From GCA-002733465 sp965230525 (GTDB taxonomy: Bacteria; Pseudomonadota; Gammaproteobacteria; Enterobacterales; Kangiellaceae), in contig OZ246008.1 in assembly GCA_965230525.1 (NCBI GenBank), forward strand, positions 558,001-622,000: 64,000 nucleotides of DNA, given 5' to 3'. Both the position numbers and the translations under genes were made by a program. The notes beneath the pieces were generated by a model. The model searched no databases. It was not told the DNA's origin and was given only the letters and a program-made list of their open reading frames with translations. Position 1 is the first letter of the stretch. Each line of letters starts with the position of its first letter. Shown one piece after another: positions 52,896 through 61,993 of the stretch.

Positions 52896-54438
52896 GAGTA
52901 AGGCTTGTTTAACTAACCATGATTGGCAACGGCTGTCGCCCCTGTCGGTGGTCTTTTTTATCGGTAAGTTTGTCACCCATATCATAAAAGATTCACTTCC
53001 GAGCCTTGCGCCTGTCGCCATCGTCATTTTCAACTCGGACGATAAGGCTTGGCTTACCAGCTTAATTGCCATCGCCGTTTTAGTGCTGCTGCTCGGCGGC
53101 TCATTTCTACAGTATTGGTTTTTCAAATTTAAATTTGAAGATAAAAAGCTACTCGTCAATGATGGCGTTTTCAAAAAAAATCATCGCGTTATTCAGTTTG
53201 ATCGAATTCAAAATATTAACGTTTTACAACCCCTATACTTTAAACCTTTTAATTTAGTCAATTTACAGGTTGAAACTGCTGGCGCAAAAGGCAATGAAGC
53301 GGATTTAGCAGGCATTGCCAGTGAATTTGCGGATCAATTGCGAGAACATGTTTTACAGGTCAAGCGACAAGCCGCTGCGCAACCGCAAGACGGGGAAACC
53401 ACAGTACAAGATACTCCGGAAATCCTTGCGCAAGCCTCGTTAAGTGATTTAGTCAGTTACGGCATGTCAAGCAATGGAATCTTTTGGTTTTTTGTATTGA
53501 TTGCACCGATATTTAGTATGATGGACGACATACTGGAAAAGTGGGTCACAAAGGAAGATGTTTCTCGACTTGCTGAATTTTTTGGTGGTGGGTTTACCGG
53601 TAATTTATTGTTAACCCTAGCAGGGATCTTAGCGACACTGGTATTGATGTTTGGTTTTTCTATTCTGGGTGCGATTTTACGTTACTATCGCTACCAGTTG
53701 AGTCTCGATCGAACTGAAAATGGCGTAATTAAGCCACTGGTTAAACAAACCTTAAAACGCAGTAGCGGTTTACTGACGTCGTATCAGGAATCATTAAAAC
53801 TTCAAAAAGTGCAGGCTTATATTAGCCAGTCTAATTTTATTGGTCGCTGGTTAAAAGTTGAAAATATTACTCTTGGCCAAGTTTCCAGTGGTCAAAATCA
53901 ACCAAAGAATAAGTCTAATTTATTTGTTATACCGGCAAGAACCAGCGAACAGTCTGCTCAGTTGAAGAATGAATTGCTTGAGCAATTACCCGAACAAATC
54001 CCCATGAGCGGAATCGACAAACGCTATGTCTATAAAACCCTCGCCGTTAAGCTGTTCTTGCCAGCGCTAATCATTAGTTTTTTGATTTTTGTTAACAAGC
54101 AACAACCGCTTATATTTTTAGCGCCGGTAGCAGCCTGTTTGATATTTCTGCCTTTGGTCATTCGTCGTTGGAAGGCGTATCAGTATGGAATGCAAGAAGG
54201 CTACGCTCGCTTTGAGCGGGGTTTGTTTGGATTTAGAAAAGTCACTTTTCCGCTCTATAAAGTTCAAAAGGTTGAAGTATTACAATCACCATTACAACGG
54301 CGTCGTAACCTAGCGACTCTAAAAGTATACTTGGCTTCCAATAGACTGCAGATGCAATATATTCCAATGCATACGGCTCAGCATTGGATGAGAATCATTA
54401 TCGAGCAAGTTCAAGAGACTAAGAAGGCTTGGTACTAG
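52888..54438 (+). CDS. Bacterial PH-domain membrane protein, YdbT-like
   Basis: 516 residues from the ATG at 52888. A longer in-frame start 40 codons upstream would lie wholly within the previous gene and is rejected. Hydrophobic pairs occur near 20-75, 195-210, 230-265, 380-415. Three bPH2 repeats can be recognised from paired motifs: KNHRVIQFDRIQNINVLQPL near 95, SYQESLKLQKVQAYISQSN near 300, and LFGFRKVTFPLYKVQKVEVLQSP near 455. Partner of the previous gene; both are membrane proteins. Confidence 0.88.
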   Translation: MSESKACLTNHDWQRLSPLSVVFFIGKFVTHIIKDSLPSLAPVAIVIFNSDDKAWLTSLIAIAVLVLLLGGSFLQYWFFKFKFEDKKLLVNDGVFKKNHRVIQFDRIQNINVLQPLYFKPFNLVNLQVETAGAKGNEADLAGIASEFADQLREHVLQVKRQAAAQPQDGETTVQDTPEILAQASLSDLVSYGMSSNGIFWFFVLIAPIFSMMDDILEKWVTKEDVSRLAEFFGGGFTGNLLLTLAGILATLVLMFGFSILGAILRYYRYQLSLDRTENGVIKPLVKQTLKRSSGLLTSYQESLKLQKVQAYISQSNFIGRWLKVENITLGQVSSGQNQPKNKSNLFVIPARTSEQSAQLKNELLEQLPEQIPMSGIDKRYVYKTLAVKLFLPALIISFLIFVNKQQPLIFLAPVAACLIFLPLVIRRWKAYQYGMQEGYARFERGLFGFRKVTFPLYKVQKVEVLQSPLQRRRNLATLKVYLASNRLQMQYIPMHTAQHWMRIIIEQVQETKKAWY

Positions 54439-54471
54439 CGATTATGTGTTGATCTTTGTTAGCCAGTTTAG

Positions 54472-55899
54472 CTACTCATTAGATAACTCAACACTCACTC
54501 TATTTCTACCTTCCCGTTTGGATTGATAGAGTGCTTTATCTGCACGAGTAATAATCGACTCTTTACTGTCGCTCGGCAACCATTCAGTCACACCAAAACT
54601 GGCGGTCAGTCCTTGGGCTGGAGAAAAATCGAATTGCTCAATCATTTCACGCAGTTTATTGGCAGCTCTGACAGCAGAATTAGCGCCAACACCGCTACAA
54701 ATAATAACGAACTCTTCACCGCCCCAGCGTCCAAGTACATCATTATCACGTATATTTTCACTCAGTAACTTAGCGAAATTCACTAAAATATTATCACCAG
54801 CAACATGACCGAATTCATCGTTAATATCTTTAAAGAAGTCGATATCTAGCATAATCAGTGAAAGTTGATTCGAGTAGCGATTGGCTCGGGCGATTTCTTT
54901 ATTAAGTTCACTATCGAGTTTATGCCGATTATAGGTGTTAGTTAACGAATCGGTGGTGGATAGCCGTTCTAACTCTTTAGATTTTTCTTTTAACTTAGTC
55001 TGAACTTTGGCAAGCCTTAAATTTAAAGCACGTAAGTACCGGATCCACCAAAGTAGTCCCAAAACAACGGCCAACATTGATAGCCCAATCATCCAGTACT
55101 TGGAATAATTATCTTCTCCGCTAAATACAAATAAAGCACTTTGAAGTAAGAAGTCATTAATTTCACGCTGGTTAGTGGTAAACACCGCTTTGTCCAGAAT
55201 TTGGCTTAAAATAACGTCTTGTTTTCGTGTTGCTAGAGACACCACATCATCAAATTCGCGTGGCAGCTGACCCGCAATTTTTAGTTCATGAGTGCCAGGT
55301 TTGTTAAACAGATTTCCCACTGAGTACAAAGATGCAATACTGGCAAATGCTTTTTTATCGGCCACCAATTCTAAGCCATCCATGGTGTGCTTCACCCTCA
55401 TAGTCATCAGGTTGGGATATTTTTGTTTAAGCTGAGTAACCACATGATTGTTCTTTTCGGTTACGTAAACTTTATCTAGGTACGACTGCACATTACCAAT
55501 ATAAGGCTGCTCAATACGAGTCACTAAAACTCGCACCAAACGGGCGTAAGGTCGAGTAAAATTCATGGTTTGCCGACGCTCTGCAGTATCGGTTGCCCAT
55601 GGAAGGATATCGCATAAGCCACTGGCAAGCCCTTTTACACCTTCTTCCCAGGTTAAAGGCTTACTGGGTACCAGCTTGATACCAGTATTTGCGGTTATCA
55701 GTTTGACCACATCAAGTGATGCATTCGAGCCGACCGCTTGCGCGACACTACAAACCGTTAAAGTATCAATGGATTTTAGATATTGGCTTTGTTCGGAAGT
55801 TAGTATTGGATCGATTGAGCGCGTCGCATCACTGGCACTGACTATTTGTGTCAGTAACACTGCAAATGATAAAAACGCCAACACTATTTTGAATTTCAT
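54472..55899 (-). CDS. Diguanylate cyclase with periplasmic solute-binding sensor domain
   Basis: 475 residues. Signal/anchor at the start (IVLAFLSFAVLLTQIVSA), SBP_bac_3-like domain about 40-265 (LTVCSVAQAVGSNASLDVV, CDILPWATDTAERRQTM), one membrane helix near 280-300, a coiled coil (LNLRLAKVQTKLKEKSKELERL), then the GGDEF domain about 320-475 with the active-site loop RWGGEEFVII. An RxxD inhibitory site (RDND) lies five residues before GGEEF. It should make cyclic-di-GMP in response to a periplasmic ligand. Single gene, convergent with the ydbT-like gene. Confidence 0.95.
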   Translation of the reverse strand: MKFKIVLAFLSFAVLLTQIVSASDATRSIDPILTSEQSQYLKSIDTLTVCSVAQAVGSNASLDVVKLITANTGIKLVPSKPLTWEEGVKGLASGLCDILPWATDTAERRQTMNFTRPYARLVRVLVTRIEQPYIGNVQSYLDKVYVTEKNNHVVTQLKQKYPNLMTMRVKHTMDGLELVADKKAFASIASLYSVGNLFNKPGTHELKIAGQLPREFDDVVSLATRKQDVILSQILDKAVFTTNQREINDFLLQSALFVFSGEDNYSKYWMIGLSMLAVVLGLLWWIRYLRALNLRLAKVQTKLKEKSKELERLSTTDSLTNTYNRHKLDSELNKEIARANRYSNQLSLIMLDIDFFKDINDEFGHVAGDNILVNFAKLLSENIRDNDVLGRWGGEEFVIICSGVGANSAVRAANKLREMIEQFDFSPAQGLTASFGVTEWLPSDSKESIITRADKALYQSKREGRNRVSVELSNE

Positions 55900-56022
55900 T
55901 ATTATTGTTGTCCCCTAAAGCAAAAAGCCGCACGAGCAAACTTGTTGCAGTGTAGATGAAACAATAACAAAACTTGCGATTAAGATCGCATTCCTTAAAA
56001 ATTTTTACTAATAACTCAGGCA

Positions 56023-56052
56023 ACCTAGGCAATCGCAAAGTACCGCCTAGGT
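56023..56052. terminator. Stem-loop after dnaJ
   Basis: ACCTAGGC (56023-56030) and GCCTAGGT (56045-56052) pair perfectly around a 14-base loop just past the dnaJ stop. A T-tract is not immediate on the minus strand, so the terminator function is only likely. Confidence 0.5.
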
Positions 56053-56061
56053 CAAAACCAT

Positions 56062-57198
56062 TTAGTTAGTCATTTCATCCCAAAATGTCTTAACCCCATC
56101 CCACCAATTACTAGATTTGGGGCTATGTTGCTTTTTACTGCCATTTAAATAATCGTCAAATTCCTTTAGCTTGGCTTTTTGTTCTTTATTAAGTTTTACA
56201 GGGGTTTCAACCACCACTCGACATAAAAGATCGCCTTTCATGCCACCGCGCATTGGGGTAATTCCTTTGCCACGCAGACGAAACATTCTTCCAGTTTGAG
56301 TTTCGGCCGGTACTTTTAGCATCACTTTTCCGTCTAAGGTTGGCACTTCTAATTCACCACCAAGACAAGCGGTCGCAAAGCTGATCGGCATTTCGCAGTA
56401 GAGGTTATCGCCATCGCGTTCAAAAATAGCATGTTGCTTGACGTGTGCTTGAACGTATAGGTCACCCGGAACGGCTCCTGGACCACCCGCTTCACCTTCT
56501 CCGGTTAACCTAATTCTGTCACCGGTATCAACACCTGCCGGAATTTTTACGGAGAGCGTTTTTTCTTTTCTGACTCGACCTTGTCCTGAACAACTTGAAC
56601 AAGGATCTTTAATCACTGAACCTTGGCCATGACAGCTTGGACAAGTTTGTTGTACTGAAAAAAAGCCTTGCTGCATTCGAACTTGTCCAGCACCTTTACA
56701 GGTATCACAAGTAGTCGAGCTGGAGCCTTTTTTGGCACCACTGCCATCACAGGGTTCACAATCAACGTAAGTTGGAATTTTGATTGTTTTTTTAACACCT
56801 CGGACAGCTTCTTCCAAGGTCAATTCCATATTATATTGGAGGTCAGCACCGCGACGTTGTCTTTGGCGTCCACCTCGACCACCGCCGCCGCCAAAGATGT
56901 CACCAAATACGTCGCCAAAAATATCACTGAAGTTTCCAGCACCGGCACTATGACCAAAACCGCCTTGGCTTGGATCAACACCCGCATGGCCATACTGATC
57001 GTAGGCTTGTCGCTTTTGTGGATCATTAAGAACTTCAAATGCTTCCTTGGCTTCTTTAAAGCTTTCTTCTGCGGCTTTAGAGTCAGGATTTCTGTCAGGA
57101 TGATATTTCATCGCAAGTCGACGATAGGCTTTTTTTAGCTCTCTTTCGTCGGCTGACTTATCAACCCCTAGCACTTCATAATAATCTTTCTTTGACAT
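56062..57198 (-). CDS. dnaJ: Co-chaperone DnaJ (Hsp40)
   Basis: 378 residues, the normal size. J domain about 1-72 with HPD at 33-35, a Gly/Phe-rich linker, the cysteine-rich zinc domain with four CxxCxGxG repeats (CEPCDGSG, CDTCKGAG, CPSCHGQG, CSSCSGQG) and the C-terminal peptide-binding domains. It delivers substrates to DnaK and stimulates its ATPase. It is separated from dnaK by 227 bases that include a strong hairpin, unlike the tighter spacing common in enterics. Confidence 0.98.
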   Translation of the reverse strand: MSKKDYYEVLGVDKSADERELKKAYRRLAMKYHPDRNPDSKAAEESFKEAKEAFEVLNDPQKRQAYDQYGHAGVDPSQGGFGHSAGAGNFSDIFGDVFGDIFGGGGGRGGRQRQRRGADLQYNMELTLEEAVRGVKKTIKIPTYVDCEPCDGSGAKKGSSSTTCDTCKGAGQVRMQQGFFSVQQTCPSCHGQGSVIKDPCSSCSGQGRVRKEKTLSVKIPAGVDTGDRIRLTGEGEAGGPGAVPGDLYVQAHVKQHAIFERDGDNLYCEMPISFATACLGGELEVPTLDGKVMLKVPAETQTGRMFRLRGKGITPMRGGMKGDLLCRVVVETPVKLNKEQKAKLKEFDDYLNGSKKQHSPKSSNWWDGVKTFWDEMTN

Positions 57199-57345
57199 TT
57201 TCTTTTCTCACCTACTTGGCAGGTTTTATGTTTAATGCGTCATTCCAATCAAATGAACAAACGACCCACTTATGTGATTCGGAATTGGCTGATCGTTCAA
57301 CCACACCGTACTGTTATACTGATTAATAAACTTCTGGCTAGATAC

Positions 57346-57373
57346 AGCAACGCGGGGTAACCCCCGCGCTGCT
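57346..57373. terminator. Strong GC-rich hairpin between dnaK and dnaJ
   Basis: AGCA-A-CGCGGGG (57346-57357) pairs with CCCCGCG-C-TGCT (57362-57373) around a 4-base loop, the most stable-looking stem in the dnaK-dnaJ gap. Read on the minus strand it lies 53 bases after the dnaK stop. No T-tract follows, so it could be a partial terminator or a 3' stabilising structure that lowers dnaJ relative to dnaK. Confidence 0.6.
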
Positions 57374-57425
57374 AACTAACATCAACTAGAACAGTATAGA
57401 AACTATTCTCGTACCTCACCGACAA

Positions 57426-59363
57426 TTACTTCTTGTCGTCTTTAACTTCTTCAAACTCAGCATCCACAACATCGTCGTTGCCGGCTGAATTTTCTTCAGC
57501 TTGAGGTTGTTCAGCAGCACCTTGGGCTTGCTCAGCGTCAGCTTGAGCAGCAGCATACATGCGCTCAGCCATTTTCTGAGAAGCTTTGGTGAGAGCTTCT
57601 GTTTTTGCAACAATTGCGTCTTTGTCGTCGCCTTTCATAGCTTCTTCTAGTTCGCTAATCGCTTGCTCAATCGCTTCTTTTTCGCCATCTTCGAAGGTAA
57701 CATTTTCTTCGCCCATGGTTTTCTTAGTTGCATGAATCAGTCCGTCAGCTTGGTTTCTAATTTCAACCATTTCTTGGAACTTCTTATCGTCTTCAGCATG
57801 CGCTTCAGCATCGCGAATCATTTGCTCTACTTCTTCGTCCGATAGACCAGAAGATGCTTTAATAACAATCGACTGTTCTTTACCTGTTGCTTTGTCTTTA
57901 GCCGATACATTCAAGATACCGTTTGCGTCAATATCGAAACTAACTTCGATTTGCGGCGTACCGCGTGGCGCAGGTGGAATATCTTGTAAATCAAATTTAC
58001 CTAACGATTTGTTTTGAGCAGCCATTTTTCGCTCACCCTGACAAACGTGAACAGTTACTGCAGACTGGTTATCTTCTGCGGTCGAGAACACTTGGCTCGC
58101 TTTGGTTGGGATAGTTGTGTTCTTGTCAATCAAGTTAGTCATCACACCGCCCATTGTCTCAATACCAAGCGATAGAGGTGTTACGTCAAGTAGCAATACG
58201 TCAGTTACGTCACCCGCAAGTACTGCGCCTTGGATGGCAGCACCCATGGCAACCGCTTCATCTGGGTTAACGTCTTTACGAGGCTCTTTTCCAAAGAAGT
58301 CAGACACCGCTTGCTGTACTTTAGGCATACGCGTTTGACCACCGACTAAAATCACATCGTCGATATCAGAAACATTCAATCCAGCATCTTTGATAGCCGT
58401 TTTTAGCGGAGCAATCGTACGCTCGATTAAGTCATCAACCAAAGACTCTAACTTAGCGCGAGTCAATTTAATATTTAAATGCTTAGGCCCTGATGCATCG
58501 GCAGTAATGTATGGCAAGTTAACATCAGTTTGTGCACTTGATGAAAGCTCAACTTTGGCTTTTTCACCCGCTTCTTTTAAACGTTGTAAAGCAAGTGGAT
58601 CGTTATTTAAATCGATTCCGCTATCTTTTTTGAATTCTTCTACTAGAAATTCAATGATTCGCATATCGAAATCTTCACCACCTAAGAAGGTATCACCATT
58701 GGTCGCCAATACTTCAAAAGTATGCTCGCCCTCAACTTCCGCAATTTCAATGATGGAAATATCAAAAGTACCACCACCTAAATCGTAAACAGCAATGGTT
58801 TTATCACCTTTACTTTTGTCCATGCCGTAAGCTAGTGCTGCAGCCGTTGGCTCATTGATAATTCGCTTTACTTCAAGGCCCGCAATTTTACCAGCATCTT
58901 TAGTTGCTTGACGTTGTGAATCATTAAAGTAAGCAGGAACAGTAACTACAGCTTCAGTAATAGTTTCGCCTAGAAAATCTTCGGCTGTCTTTTTCATTTT
59001 CTTTAGGACTTCAGCACTGACTTGTGGTGGAGCCATAGCTTTACCGTTACCTTCAACCCATGCGTCACCATTGTCTGCCTTTACGATTTTGTAAGGAACC
59101 ATGGCAATGTCTTTTTGCACAACATTGTCATCGAATTGACGTCCGATTAATCGCTTGATTGCAAACAAAGTATTCTTTGGATTAGTAACGGCTTGACGCT
59201 TAGCAGATTGACCTACTAAAACTTCTCCATCTTCTGCGTAAGCAACAATCGACGGAGTAGTGCGTGCACCTTCGGAATTTTCGATAACTCGTGCATCTTT
59301 GCCGTCAAGTACCGCCACACAAGAGTTGGTAGTACCTAAATCTATACCAATTATTTTACCCAT
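57426..59363 (-). CDS. dnaK: Chaperone DnaK (Hsp70)
   Basis: 645 residues. The ATPase signatures GIDLGTTNS (6-14) and IFDLGGGTFD-like AVYDLGGGTFDISI (near 195) and VILVGGQTRMPKVQ (near 335) are present, then the substrate-binding domain and a C-terminus ending EFEEVKDDKK. It refolds proteins with DnaJ and GrpE. Its own sigma-32 promoter lies upstream at 59459-59486, so it can be transcribed without grpE. The order grpE-dnaK-dnaJ on the minus strand is the usual gammaproteobacterial one when grpE is linked. Confidence 0.99.
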   Translation of the reverse strand: MGKIIGIDLGTTNSCVAVLDGKDARVIENSEGARTTPSIVAYAEDGEVLVGQSAKRQAVTNPKNTLFAIKRLIGRQFDDNVVQKDIAMVPYKIVKADNGDAWVEGNGKAMAPPQVSAEVLKKMKKTAEDFLGETITEAVVTVPAYFNDSQRQATKDAGKIAGLEVKRIINEPTAAALAYGMDKSKGDKTIAVYDLGGGTFDISIIEIAEVEGEHTFEVLATNGDTFLGGEDFDMRIIEFLVEEFKKDSGIDLNNDPLALQRLKEAGEKAKVELSSSAQTDVNLPYITADASGPKHLNIKLTRAKLESLVDDLIERTIAPLKTAIKDAGLNVSDIDDVILVGGQTRMPKVQQAVSDFFGKEPRKDVNPDEAVAMGAAIQGAVLAGDVTDVLLLDVTPLSLGIETMGGVMTNLIDKNTTIPTKASQVFSTAEDNQSAVTVHVCQGERKMAAQNKSLGKFDLQDIPPAPRGTPQIEVSFDIDANGILNVSAKDKATGKEQSIVIKASSGLSDEEVEQMIRDAEAHAEDDKKFQEMVEIRNQADGLIHATKKTMGEENVTFEDGEKEAIEQAISELEEAMKGDDKDAIVAKTEALTKASQKMAERMYAAAQADAEQAQGAAEQPQAEENSAGNDDVVDAEFEEVKDDKK

Positions 59364-59458
59364 TTCAGTTCTCCTAATATCTTTTGTTTAAGTCTTATCG
59401 GCATTGGCTCGATACTTGACTCAAATGTAAATTGTGTAAATTTGTTTCGTTGCCCTTA

Positions 59459-59486
59459 ATCTGGGGGCGCATATTTTTAATTCAAG
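59459..59486 (-). promoter_or_regulatory. Sigma-32 heat-shock promoter of dnaK
   Basis: Minus strand: CTTGAA (-35, 59486-59481), a 14-base spacer and CCCCAGAT (-10, 59466-59459). This matches the sigma-32 consensus CTTGAA-N13-15-CCCCATnT with one mismatch in the -10. It lies about 95 bases before the dnaK start and 40 bases after grpE. Confidence 0.85.
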
Positions 59487-59528
59487 TAAGATTAATGACT
59501 ATTTTTTATACAACTTAAAGTCATTGAA

Positions 59529-60116
59529 TTAAGCTTGTTCGTCAATTGGTACTGCCTTGCCTTTTGCCACAATTACTCGAGCAGGCCGGATTAAGCGACC
59601 GTTTAACTGGTAGCCCGTTTGCACTACCATCATCACGCTATTGGGCTCATGTTCCTCACTTTCTTGCATCACCATCGCTTCGTGTAATGCGGGGTCGAAA
59701 CTTTCTCCTAGCGGGGAAATTTGCTCTACGTTAAACTTCTTTAAAGTGTCGAGGAATAGCTTATGTGTCAGGGAAATGCCTTCGTGCATGGCCTTTTGGG
59801 TTTCATCTTCGGCCTTAGTCTCTAGTGCCTTTTCAAGGCTGTCGACAACCGCAAGAATTTCCTTGGCAAACCTTTCTAACGCAAACTTACTCGCATTACT
59901 CACTTCGCGTTCAGCACGACGCCGAATATTGTCCGCTTCCGCTTTGGCTCTTAACGCCGCATCTTTCTGATTTTCTGCTTCCTTTAGGGCAGCATCTAAC
60001 TGCTCGCTAAGTGAAGCGAGTTGTTGTTCTGTACTCTGCTCTTCACTTTCCGGCTGAGTTTGTTCAACATTCTCCACTTGCTCTTCAGCACTTTGGGTTT
60101 CCTCTTTTTTACTCAT
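59529..60116 (-). CDS. grpE: Nucleotide exchange factor GrpE
   Basis: 195 residues, normal size. An acidic disordered N-terminus and a long coiled coil (EQLDAALKEAENQKDAALRAKAEADNIRRR is the core, about 35-65) are followed by the beta-rich C-terminal domain (SPLGESFDPALHEAMVM, VMMVVQTGYQLNGRLIRPARVIVA). It releases ADP from DnaK and acts as a thermosensor. It has a consensus sigma-32 promoter immediately upstream. Confidence 0.98.
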   Translation of the reverse strand: MSKKEETQSAEEQVENVEQTQPESEEQSTEQQLASLSEQLDAALKEAENQKDAALRAKAEADNIRRRAEREVSNASKFALERFAKEILAVVDSLEKALETKAEDETQKAMHEGISLTHKLFLDTLKKFNVEQISPLGESFDPALHEAMVMQESEEHEPNSVMMVVQTGYQLNGRLIRPARVIVAKGKAVPIDEQA

Positions 60117-60191
60117 TCTGATGCTCCTAAAATGGACTGATCAGGGCCATTAACCCTATATTTCGTATGTTTTTAAAAAAAGATGCAGTGA

Positions 60192-60219
60192 ATATGGGGC
60201 TAAGTCATATAGATTCAAG
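60192..60219 (-). promoter_or_regulatory. Consensus sigma-32 promoter of grpE
   Basis: Minus strand: CTTGAA (60219-60214), 14-base spacer, CCCCATAT (60199-60192), a full match to the sigma-32 consensus. It lies about 75 bases before the grpE start, so grpE is transcribed on heat shock. Confidence 0.93.
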
Positions 60220-60498
60220 CTTTTAAACGAGTTTTTTCGGAAAATAACTCTACAAAAATCGCGAAAAACAAACTATGGCATCTTTTGCAGAGTTGACTAG
60301 CGGTTAGATCGGAGTATATACAGCGAAAGTGGCAAAATTAGTACAAGATCTGAAATCTGGCTAAAAATCCGTAAATATCCCCAATCATCGTCGATTTGGC
60401 TGCCTACCTTCGTGCATTTTTGAGCGCGTTAAACAAACATTTAAAAATTTTTTTCTCAAAATATCTCAGATAAGCGCCCGAAATATAAGGGAAAACAT

Positions 60499-60526
60499 TT
60501 GACTAGGGGAATCTAGGGTATATAAT
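60499..60526 (+). promoter_or_regulatory. Sigma-70 promoter of the cold-shock gene
   Basis: TTGACT (60499-60504), a 16-base spacer and TATAAT (60521-60526) make a strong housekeeping-type promoter. The expected transcript start near 60533 gives an untranslated leader of about 164 bases before the ATG at 60697, similar to the E. coli cspA leader of about 159 bases. Confidence 0.85.
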
Positions 60527-60532
60527 TCGAGC

Positions 60533-60696
60533 AGCTAGAAAGTTAGTTCGATATTTATGCACAAAATTTAGAAGATTCACCTTTGGTCCTTCATTCTGTT
60601 TTTCATAAGTAATAGCAACACTTCCAGCAAAACCGTTTTTCAATCAACTTGTTGGTTGTTTAACATCAATTACTTTTTTTAGAATAGGATACAAAC
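60533..60696 (+). promoter_or_regulatory. Long 5' leader of the cold-shock mRNA
   Basis: About 160 transcribed, untranslated bases precede the cold-shock gene. In cspA-type genes such a leader is an RNA thermosensor that stays open for translation in the cold. Here only length and location support the idea; a canonical cold box was not identified. The leader ends with AGGATACAAAC, giving an AGGA ribosome site. Confidence 0.6.
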
Positions 60697-60906
60697 ATGT
60701 CTGATACGACTACTGGTACAGTTAAATGGTTCAACGAATCTAAAGGTTTTGGTTTCATCGAGCAGGAAAATGGCCCAGACGTTTTCGCACACTTCAGTGC
60801 AATCAATGGTTCTGGTTTCAAAACTCTTGCTGAAGGTCAAAAAGTTGAGTTCACCGTAACTCAAGGTCAAAAAGGCCCACAAGCTGAAAATATCACTGCA
60901 CTTTAA
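60697..60906 (+). CDS. Cold-shock protein, CspA family
   Basis: 69 residues, the family's length. The OB-fold with RNA-binding motifs RNP1 (KGFGFIE) and RNP2 (VFAHFS) is intact, starting GTVKWFNESKGFGF. Such proteins bind single-stranded RNA and keep it unfolded at low temperature. It has its own promoter, long leader and intrinsic terminator, so it is a single-gene unit, divergent from the heat-shock grpE. Confidence 0.98.
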   Translation: MSDTTTGTVKWFNESKGFGFIEQENGPDVFAHFSAINGSGFKTLAEGQKVEFTVTQGQKGPQAENITAL

Positions 60907-60953
60907 TTTGAATGTAGCGATAGGTTGGCGTTAATCGCTAACCAATCATAAGG

Positions 60954-60984
60954 AAGCATTTCCCTTGGGAAGTGCTTTTTTTTT
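60954..60984 (+). terminator. Rho-independent terminator of the cold-shock gene
   Basis: AAGCATTTCCC pairs with GGGAAGTGCTT (one G-T pair) around a two-base loop and is directly followed by a run of T (about eight bases). Classic intrinsic terminator, 48 bases after the stop. Confidence 0.92.
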
Positions 60985-61168
60985 GCCTGTGGATTGTCAT
61001 ATAGGCAACTAGTCAAACCGGATTAAAGCTAGCTAGATTGACAAAACTTGTGTTAGTTTTGAACGGTTAGATGATCTAACCAAAACAATCGATAGTTAAA
61101 GCCACACAAGCAATTAAATAGAAAACGGCTTTCTCAAAGAATTACTCACCAACCCAGAGAGACATTTC

Positions 61169-61924
61169 ATGAACAATCTAAAAATCGTACTCACTAGTCT
61201 ATTGATTAGTCTATTCAGTATAAATGCTGTGGCCGACAAAAAAGTCGCAGAGGCCCTTGATAAAGCCATGAAGTCAGAACTTCGTAGCGAAGCAGAAGTG
61301 AAAAGAGACAATAATCGACGTCCTAAGCAAACCCTCGAATTTTTCGGCCTCAAATCCGATATGAAAGTGATTGAATTATTACCGGGTGGCGGTTGGTACA
61401 CCAAATTATTGGCGCCGACTTTAGCAGAAGACGGCCAGTTTTTTGTCGCTTTGGGCACAGGCCGAGTTGCAAAAAATGTTGTTGGTAAGCCCGGCATGGA
61501 AAAAATCAAAGTCATTGATACCGAGGCTAATATTCGACGCGAAGAAGGTGCTCGCTTTTACACCATTGACTCATTTGACCTTGACGAAAAAAATGTAGAT
61601 ATGGTTTTTACATTCCGCAATTACCATAATTTTGACGAAAAGGGTCGCATGCGCATGAATGAAGCCGCATTTAAAGCATTAAAATCTGGTGGTGTTTATG
61701 CAGTTGTCGATCATACTCGTCGTCATATGCAAGCGCTCGATAACGAAAACGGTCGACGCTTCGACCCTGTACTTGCAATCAAAGAAATTCAAGCAGCAGG
61801 TTTTAAGTTTGTTGACTATTCAGACTTACATTATCGTGCGGATGATGAACTTCGCTACGAGGTAGGACGCAAAACGGTGACCGGTAATACCGACCGATTT
61901 ACCCTTAAGTTTGTTAAGCCTTAA
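61169..61924 (+). CDS. Secreted SAM-dependent methyltransferase-like protein
   Basis: 251 residues with a signal peptide (NLKIVLTSLLISLFSINAVA). The class I methyltransferase motif I appears as VIELLPGGGWY near 70, with the later strands MVFTFRNYHNF near 148 and GGVYAVVDHTRR near 178. Members of this group of periplasmic methyltransferase-like proteins are widespread in gammaproteobacteria; how SAM would be available outside the cytoplasm is unknown, so the enzyme activity is uncertain. Single gene facing galK. Confidence 0.88.
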   Translation: MNNLKIVLTSLLISLFSINAVADKKVAEALDKAMKSELRSEAEVKRDNNRRPKQTLEFFGLKSDMKVIELLPGGGWYTKLLAPTLAEDGQFFVALGTGRVAKNVVGKPGMEKIKVIDTEANIRREEGARFYTIDSFDLDEKNVDMVFTFRNYHNFDEKGRMRMNEAAFKALKSGGVYAVVDHTRRHMQALDNENGRRFDPVLAIKEIQAAGFKFVDYSDLHYRADDELRYEVGRKTVTGNTDRFTLKFVKP

Positions 61925-61934
61925 CAGATTGGCG

Positions 61935-61988
61935 AAATAATCGGCCCGAAAGCGTAGGCAAAGCAATAGACTGCCTACGCTATTATTT
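61935..61988. terminator. Bidirectional terminator between the methyltransferase and galK
   Basis: A perfect 10-bp stem AGCGTAGGCA (61951-61960) with TGCCTACGCT (61972-61981), loop 11 bases, flanked by AAATAAT and ATTATTT (61935-61941, 61982-61988). The flanks give A/T-rich tails on both sides, so it can end both converging transcripts. Confidence 0.7.
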
Positions 61989-61993
61989 CCACC

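Noticed and set aside
57663..58788. ORFs on the plus strand across dnaK and grpE
   Set aside because: They are antisense shadows of dnaK/grpE, which are unmistakable.
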